From S012-135 sp964423785 (GTDB lineage Bacteria; Desulfobacterota; Desulfobulbia; Desulfobulbales; S012-135): DNA of 64,000 nt. The position numbers and the translations under genes are program-made. The stretch lies in contig CAYRGZ010000001.1 in NCBI GenBank assembly GCA_964423785.1, forward strand, positions 1 to 64,000, written 5' to 3'. Under the pieces are notes generated by a model that saw only the letters and a program-made list of their open reading frames with translations, searched no databases and was not told where the DNA came from. This document shows positions 59,433 to 64,000 of the stretch, in pieces (within the stretch, counting starts at the first letter, position 1; every line of letters begins with the position of its first letter).

Positions 59433-62074
59433 GCCTCTCTCTCCAGTGGATAATGGGTGCGGATGAAGGCCTCCTCCTCGGCCCGGCTGTGCACTTCACC
59501 GTCCAGGCGGGCCTCCAACAGGCGGTCCAGCATTTTCTTGAACTGCGGGCCCGGCCGGTAGCCCAGGGCGATGAGGTCCTTGCCGCCCAGGGCCGGCCGG
59601 ATGTGGCGCAGGTGGGTGACGTAGAGAGAAACCGCCTTCTTGCCCGATTGTTTGCGGGTCAGGGCCATAAGATAAAGTAAGGCTTCGTGGGAGAGTCCGT
59701 TGAGCAGCCAATAGATCTCGCTGTTCTTCACCAGGGTGCGCCCGTCGAGCAGGCGGGCGATCTTGCCCGCCGCCCCCTTCTCCTTCAGTAAGGTCGGCCA
59801 GTAGCGTTCCGGCACCTCGAAGGTTTTCAGGAATTCGAGCACCTGTTTGCCGGGAAAACTGGAGACCAGGCCCATGAGATAGACGAGCCACTGGCGGCAC
59901 CGCTGTTCGAGATAAAGAAGTTTGTGCCAGGCCAGCGCCCGTTGGCATTCCTCTAGCAAACGCCACCGCCGATCGTCGAGTTGCAGGCCGGGAATGAAGA
60001 AGTCGAGCAGGCCGAAGCCGGCCATCCGCTCGAGGGCGGGCAGGGGATTGTCTTCTTCAAGGATGAGGCGCAGCTCGTTGAAGAACCGCCGGCCGGCGAA
60101 CTTTCCGAACATCTTCATCTTGACCGCGTTCTTGATCAGCTTCTCGGTATGCTTGCCGATGGAGAACCCCATCCGCTGTTCCAGGCGGATGGCCCGCAGG
60201 ATGCGGGTGGGGTCCTCGACGAAGCTCAGGTTGTGCAGGATGCGGATCTGGCGGTCCCGGATGTCGTTCTGGCAGTTGAAGTAGTCCACCAAAGTGCCGA
60301 ACCGGTCCGGGTTCAGGTGGATGGCCATGGCGTTGATGGTGAAGTCCCGGCGGTAGAGATCGAGTTTTAGGGAACTCAATTCCACCGTCGGCATGGCGGC
60401 AGGCGATTCGTAGTATTCGAGCCGGGCGGTGGCCACGTCGATCTTGCGGCCGTCGGGCAGCACCACCACTGCGGTGGCGAACTTCTCGTGCGGTCGTACC
60501 TTGCCGCCCAGGGTGGCGGCCAACTTTCTGGCAAAGGCGATGCCGTCACCCTCGATGACGATGTCGATGTCGAGGTTGGGGACGTGCAGGAGCAGGTCGC
60601 GGACGAAACCGCCCACGACAAAGGCCCGGAACCCGCACCGCTCGGCCACCTCGCCGATGGTCCGCAGCAGGACGATGGTGTCGCGGTCCAGGGAGTCGGT
60701 CATGAGGCCGGCGAGGTTCCGGTGCCGTTCGATGGAGGGCAGGAGATCCTCCCGGCCCAGAAGGTTGCGCGGCAGGTTGGCCGGGTCGTTGACCAGCAGG
60801 TTCAAGAGATCGGTACGGGTGATGACCCCCTTGACCGTGCCGTCCTCGACCACGGGGATGAATCGTTGCCGGTGCTCGATGATCAGTTCCTGGATGTCGG
60901 CCAGGGTGGCGGTGGGCGGCAGGGTGGCGAAGTCGGTGGTCATGTAGTCGGCCACCGGCTGGTCGCCGAGGCCGTGATAGATCGCCTTTTCGCACACCCG
61001 CCGCGAGATGATGCCGAGCAACCGTTTGCCGTCCTCCAGGACCGGCAGCACGGTGAGGTTGTAGCGGGTCAGGGTCTGGTTCGCATCAACGATCGAGATG
61101 TCCGGCCGCACGTAGATCACCGGCGCCGACATGATCTCGCGGGCCACCGCCCGGGGCCGGACGTGTTTGTGGAGCATTTGCAGCAGCCGTTCCTCCGCCT
61201 CGATGAGGGTATAGCCCTTCACCGCAGCCGAGGCGGCCGAGGCGTGGCCGCCGCCGCCGAACTCGGCGGCGATGGCACCGGCGTTGACCTCCGGGATGCG
61301 GCTGCGGGCGATGAGGTAGATCTTGTCCGCCATGCGGGCCAGCGCGAACAGGCAGTCGAGGTTCTCCATGGTCATGAAGCGGCGCACCAGCAGGGCGAAT
61401 TCGTCCACGTACTTGGGGGTGGAGATGGTGGCGACCACGATGTCGATTCCCTGGATCGTATAGGTGCGGGCCGCCCGGATGAGTTCGTGCAGGAGCGATA
61501 CTTCGATGGTGGACAGGTCCTGGGAGATGAACTGGGAGATGGTCTGCAGGTTGGCGCCTTGCTCCAGGAGCCAGGCCATGGCGGCGAGATCCTCCGGGGT
61601 GGTGGTATCGAAGGTGAAGGATCCGGTGTCCTCGTAGATCGCCATGCCGAGAATGGTGGCGTCCTGGGCCGAGACAGGGATGTTCTTTTGCCGCAACAGA
61701 TCGGTGAAGATGGTGGCGGTGGAGCCCACCCGCCGGATCACCTCGAGATCTCCGTCGATGTCTCCTTCCGCCTTCGGGTGGTGGTCGTAGATGTGGACCT
61801 CGATGTCCGGGTTGTCCAGGCATCTGGCCAACTTACCGATCCGGGCCGGCGAGCGGGTGTCCACCAGGATGAGGCGGCGAACCTGGTCGAGGGGGATGTT
61901 TTTCAGCCGCTGGAAGTCGTAGAGGTACTCGGTGGACTGCAGGAAGAATTCCCGGATGTTGCGTTCCTGGGAGCCGGAAAAGACCATGACCGCCTCGGGG
62001 TAGAGTTTCTTGGCGGCGATCATCGAGGCCATACCGTCGAAGTCGGCGTGCTGGTGGGTGGTGATGACCTGCAT
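59429..62074 (-). CDS. DHH-CBS-polyA polymerase family tRNA nucleotidyltransferase
   Basis: 881 residues. Order: DHH phosphoesterase (1-about 200: ITTHQHADFDGMAS, YDHHPK), DHHA1 (about 220-300, GGGGHASAASAAVKG), two CBS domains (about 310-430), then class II nucleotidyltransferase (about 485-: VVGGFVRDLL, DIDIVIEGDG, RRDFTINAMA) with its helical RNA-binding tail. The tail end has extra residues not typical of short CCA enzymes. Such fusions occur in delta-proteobacteria and are usually the A-adding or CCA-adding enzyme. As tRNA-Arg here encodes CCA, it would repair rather than build that end. ATGA overlap with the M50 gene; 26 bp from xerD. Confidence 0.9.
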   Translation of the reverse strand: MQVITTHQHADFDGMASMIAAKKLYPEAVMVFSGSQERNIREFFLQSTEYLYDFQRLKNIPLDQVRRLILVDTRSPARIGKLARCLDNPDIEVHIYDHHPKAEGDIDGDLEVIRRVGSTATIFTDLLRQKNIPVSAQDATILGMAIYEDTGSFTFDTTTPEDLAAMAWLLEQGANLQTISQFISQDLSTIEVSLLHELIRAARTYTIQGIDIVVATISTPKYVDEFALLVRRFMTMENLDCLFALARMADKIYLIARSRIPEVNAGAIAAEFGGGGHASAASAAVKGYTLIEAEERLLQMLHKHVRPRAVAREIMSAPVIYVRPDISIVDANQTLTRYNLTVLPVLEDGKRLLGIISRRVCEKAIYHGLGDQPVADYMTTDFATLPPTATLADIQELIIEHRQRFIPVVEDGTVKGVITRTDLLNLLVNDPANLPRNLLGREDLLPSIERHRNLAGLMTDSLDRDTIVLLRTIGEVAERCGFRAFVVGGFVRDLLLHVPNLDIDIVIEGDGIAFARKLAATLGGKVRPHEKFATAVVVLPDGRKIDVATARLEYYESPAAMPTVELSSLKLDLYRRDFTINAMAIHLNPDRFGTLVDYFNCQNDIRDRQIRILHNLSFVEDPTRILRAIRLEQRMGFSIGKHTEKLIKNAVKMKMFGKFAGRRFFNELRLILEEDNPLPALERMAGFGLLDFFIPGLQLDDRRWRLLEECQRALAWHKLLYLEQRCRQWLVYLMGLVSSFPGKQVLEFLKTFEVPERYWPTLLKEKGAAGKIARLLDGRTLVKNSEIYWLLNGLSHEALLYLMALTRKQSGKKAVSLYVTHLRHIRPALGGKDLIALGYRPGPQFKKMLDRLLEARLDGEVHSRAEEEAFIRTHYPLEREA

Positions 62075-62100
62075 ACGGGCTCCGGTGGCGGTTTGCGCGG

Positions 62101-62979
62101 TCAGCCGCGGGGATGAAACCGCTTGTGAATTGCTTTCAGCCGCTCGCCCTCCACGTGGGTGTAGATCTGGGTGGTGGCGATGTCGGCGTGGCCGAGCATC
62201 TCCTGCACCGCCCGCAGGTCGGCGCCGTGGGCGAGCAGGTGGGTGGCGAAGGAATGGCGCAGCACATGGGGCGAGAGGGGCTTGTCGATGCCGGCCCGCA
62301 GGGCGGTGGCGCGGATGATCTGCCAGAAGCGGGTGCGGGTCATGGGCTGGCCCCGATTGGTGACGAACAGGATGGCGCTGCGGCGTTTGCCGAGCAAGCG
62401 CGGCCGCGCTTCGGCGAGATAGCGGCGGACGAGATCCCGGGCCCGCTCGCCCATGGGGACCACCCGCTCCTTGCTGCCCTTACCCACCACCCGCACGAAG
62501 CCGCGGTCGAGATGGACGGCGGCCACCGGCAGACCAACCAGCTCGCTGACCCGCAGGCCGCAGGCATACAGAGTGTGTAACATGGCGCTGTTGCGTAGGC
62601 CGATGGCGTCGCCGGTGTCGGCGGCGTCGAGCAAGCGGTCCACCTCGTCGAGGTTCAGGTGGTCGGGAAGGTGGCGGCCCAGTTTCGGCTGCTGCAGGAG
62701 CACGGTGGGGTCGTGTTCCACGACCCCTTCGGCGGCGAGAAATCGGAAAAAACTGCGCAGGGCGGAGAGCCGCCGGGCGATGGACCGGGACGATAGGCCG
62801 GAGCGCCGCAACCGTTCGAGATGGCGCCGGATGTCTTCCGGGCCGATGGCCGTGGGCGGCCGGCGTTGCTGGCGGAGAAACGACCCGATATCGGAGGCGT
62901 AGGCCGCCACCGTGTGGGCGGCGAGCCGGCGTTCCACCGTCAGGTGCTGGAGAAAGAAATCGAGATGATCGGTGTGCAA
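62101..62979 (-). CDS. xerD: Site-specific tyrosine recombinase XerD
   Basis: 292 residues, core-genome recombinase resolving chromosome dimers at dif. Core-binding N-terminal domain (SAM-like, 1-90) and catalytic domain with Arg in YACGLRVSELVGLP, HVLRHSFATHLLAHGADLRA, LGHADIATTQIYTHV containing the Tyr nucleophile. Length and motifs match XerD/XerC rather than a phage integrase; XerD assignment over XerC is by similarity pattern only. It lies 26 bp after rpsU and 26 bp before the nucleotidyltransferase, so is part of the same operon. Confidence 0.85.
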   Translation of the reverse strand: MHTDHLDFFLQHLTVERRLAAHTVAAYASDIGSFLRQQRRPPTAIGPEDIRRHLERLRRSGLSSRSIARRLSALRSFFRFLAAEGVVEHDPTVLLQQPKLGRHLPDHLNLDEVDRLLDAADTGDAIGLRNSAMLHTLYACGLRVSELVGLPVAAVHLDRGFVRVVGKGSKERVVPMGERARDLVRRYLAEARPRLLGKRRSAILFVTNRGQPMTRTRFWQIIRATALRAGIDKPLSPHVLRHSFATHLLAHGADLRAVQEMLGHADIATTQIYTHVEGERLKAIHKRFHPRG

Positions 62980-63005
62980 CGGTGGCGGGACGAGGGCGAC
63001 GGAGG

Positions 63006-63200
63006 CTACTGCCGCTCCATCCGCATCATGATCTTGCGCAGCTTGCGCTGGGATTCCGCTTTCTTGCGGCGGCGGCGGACACTGGGCTTCTCGTAGTACT
63101 CGCGGCGCTTCAGCTCCTTCTTGATGCCGTTGAGCTGCAGTTTTTTCTTCAGTTGCCGGATGGCGTATTCGATATCACCCTTGACCTCTACCTCAATCAT
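63006..63200 (-). CDS. rpsU: 30S ribosomal protein S21
   Basis: 64 residues: MIEVEVKGDIEYAIRQLKKK, then LKRREYYEKPSVRRRRKKAE. The start at 63200 is set by similarity; the frame continues upstream without conserved sequence. The small Lys/Arg-rich protein with the YEKPS(V/E)RRRRKK motif is diagnostic for S21. It heads a four-gene set with xerD, the nucleotidyltransferase and the M50 protease. Confidence 0.95.
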   Translation of the reverse strand: MIEVEVKGDIEYAIRQLKKKLQLNGIKKELKRREYYEKPSVRRRRKKAESQRKLRKIMMRMERQ

Positions 63201-63309
63201 AATACACCGTTTTCTTGTTGCGGTTTGTGGAAATGGGCCCGGCGGACGACCGCCGCGCCCACGATTCTTGACCAGAAACCGCCAATATATGCGGCCGAAT
63301 CGGGAGTTG

Positions 63310-64000
63310 TCAAGAGTTTTCTGCCGAAGAGGGTGGAAAGATTTTTCCAGGGTTGAGAATATTCTTCGGGTCCAGGGTGTGCTTGATGGCCCGCATGACC
63401 GCAAGGCTCGTCTCGTCGAGCTCCAGGGAAAGAAAGGGGGCCTTGGTGAGGCCGATACCGTGTTCGCCGGACAGGGTGCCGCCGAGCTCCAAGGTTTTCT
63501 GGAAGATGCGTTTCTTGGCGGTGGCGGCCCGCTCCTCCTCGGCCGGCCGTGTCTTGTCGTGCATGATGTTGACGTGGATGTTGCCGTCGCCGGCGTGGCC
63601 GAAGGTGAAGATGGGGAGATCCAGTTCTCTCGCTAGTTCTTCGGCAAAGGTCACGAGGGCGGCGATCCGGTTGCGTGGCACCACCACGTCTTCGCTGAGC
63701 TTGTGGGGCCGCAGGGAGAAGGCGGCCGGCGACACCGCCCGCCGCGCCTGCCAGAGGGCGGCCGTCTCCTCGGTGTCCGCCGCCCGCATTACTGTGAGGG
63801 CCGGGCCGTTCGAAAGGAAATCGGCCAGCATGTCGGCCTGGCGGCTGACGATCTCTGATTGGCCGTCCACCTCGATGAGGAGGAGGGCGCCGGCCTCGGC
63901 GGGAATCGGGACCGGCAGACCGGCGCGGACGATATCGATGGCGGTGCGATCCATGTATTCCAGGGTGCAGGGCGCGAAACGATCGACAAGGGCCGGTACC
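63310..64000 (-). CDS. FAD-linked oxidase C-terminal part (glycolate oxidase GlcD-like; 5' end off the window)
   Basis: 230 residues before the edge. The frame is open through 64000, reading VPALVDRFAPCTLEYMDRTA at the left of the visible protein. FAD-linked oxidase C-terminal domain features: LLIEVDGQSEIV, WQARRAVSPAAFSLRPHKLS-EDVVVP, FGHAGDGNIHVNIMHDKTRP, GGTLSGEHGIGLTKAPFL and the terminal KHTLDPKNILNPGKIF. The His in FGHAGDGN and in GEHG are conserved metal/substrate residues. Could be glycolate, lactate (D-LDH-type) or 2-hydroxyacid oxidase; the N-terminal FAD domain needed to decide is outside. Downstream lies rpsU after a 109-bp gap. Confidence 0.9.
   Translation of the reverse strand, partial: VPALVDRFAPCTLEYMDRTAIDIVRAGLPVPIPAEAGALLLIEVDGQSEIVSRQADMLADFLSNGPALTVMRAADTEETAALWQARRAVSPAAFSLRPHKLSEDVVVPRNRIAALVTFAEELARELDLPIFTFGHAGDGNIHVNIMHDKTRPAEEERAATAKKRIFQKTLELGGTLSGEHGIGLTKAPFLSLELDETSLAVMRAIKHTLDPKNILNPGKIFPPSSAENS

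Noticed and set aside
62101..62979. Second integrase marking another mobile element
   Set aside because: Length, motifs and conserved neighbours (rpsU, nucleotidyltransferase, M50 protease) indicate the housekeeping XerD.

Overview
The window is GC-rich, densely coded Gram-negative DNA. The Ni-Fe carbon monoxide dehydrogenase, lipopolysaccharide (LPS) transport and core genes, an S21-XerD-nucleotidyltransferase-M50 protease block and a split Wzz/tyrosine-kinase exopolysaccharide operon fit a sulfate-reducer-like Desulfobacterota genome, probably Desulfobulbales. That placement is inferred from gene content, not from a phylogenetic marker. Both window ends cut a gene: cooS on the left and a glycolate-oxidase-type FAD enzyme on the right.

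Layout: (1) 1-3.7 kb carries cooS, a PAS-LuxR regulator and a CDP-alcohol phosphatidyltransferase. The last is divergent from an inositol-phosphate synthase, so the pair could make a phosphatidylinositol-type lipid. (2) 3.9-29.7 kb is an envelope glycan region: lptF-lptG, a run of glycosyltransferases (GT2, GT9, GT4), an FkbM methyltransferase, an MBOAT O-acyltransferase with an AlgJ/AlgX-like partner, and three SGNH-type proteins. It continues with a carbamoyltransferase plus SxtJ and DUF5989 membrane proteins, msbA-waaF and a sugar aminotransferase. Seven copies of a roughly 100-bp hairpin-ended repeat occur only in this region. (3) 30.9-42.9 kb is a 12-kb island integrated in the 3' end of tRNA-Arg(TCT), with a 48-bp att duplication. 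It carries an integrase translationally coupled to hicA-hicB, an IS remnant, a complete type I Zorya anti-phage system (zorA-zorB-zorC-zorD, all start/stop overlapped), and a decayed transposase that is an in-frame IS1634/IstB chimera. (4) 43-46.6 kb holds fpg, a small cytochrome c, a PilZ protein and a PAS sigma-54 activator. (5) 46.9-58.8 kb is an exopolysaccharide locus: wza-like, outer-membrane barrel, Wzz, BY-kinase, glmS, epimerase and a UDP-sugar dehydrogenase in one minus-strand operon. Divergent from it are a TPR lipoprotein and a phosphoesterase. (6) 58.8-64 kb is housekeeping: an M50 protease, a DHH-CBS-tRNA nucleotidyltransferase, xerD, rpsU and the partial FAD oxidase.

How it fits together: regions 2 and 5 would build and modify the cell surface. 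LptF/G and MsbA move LPS, and GT9/GT2 enzymes extend it. Aminosugar precursors come from glmS, the UDP-sugar dehydrogenase and the aminotransferase, and the MBOAT, SGNH and carbamoyltransferase genes decorate the product. The Zorya island is a self-contained defence cargo. Start codons were chosen from ATGA/GTGA overlaps and Shine-Dalgarno sequences where visible. No database search was possible, so family names rest on recognised motifs and gene order.
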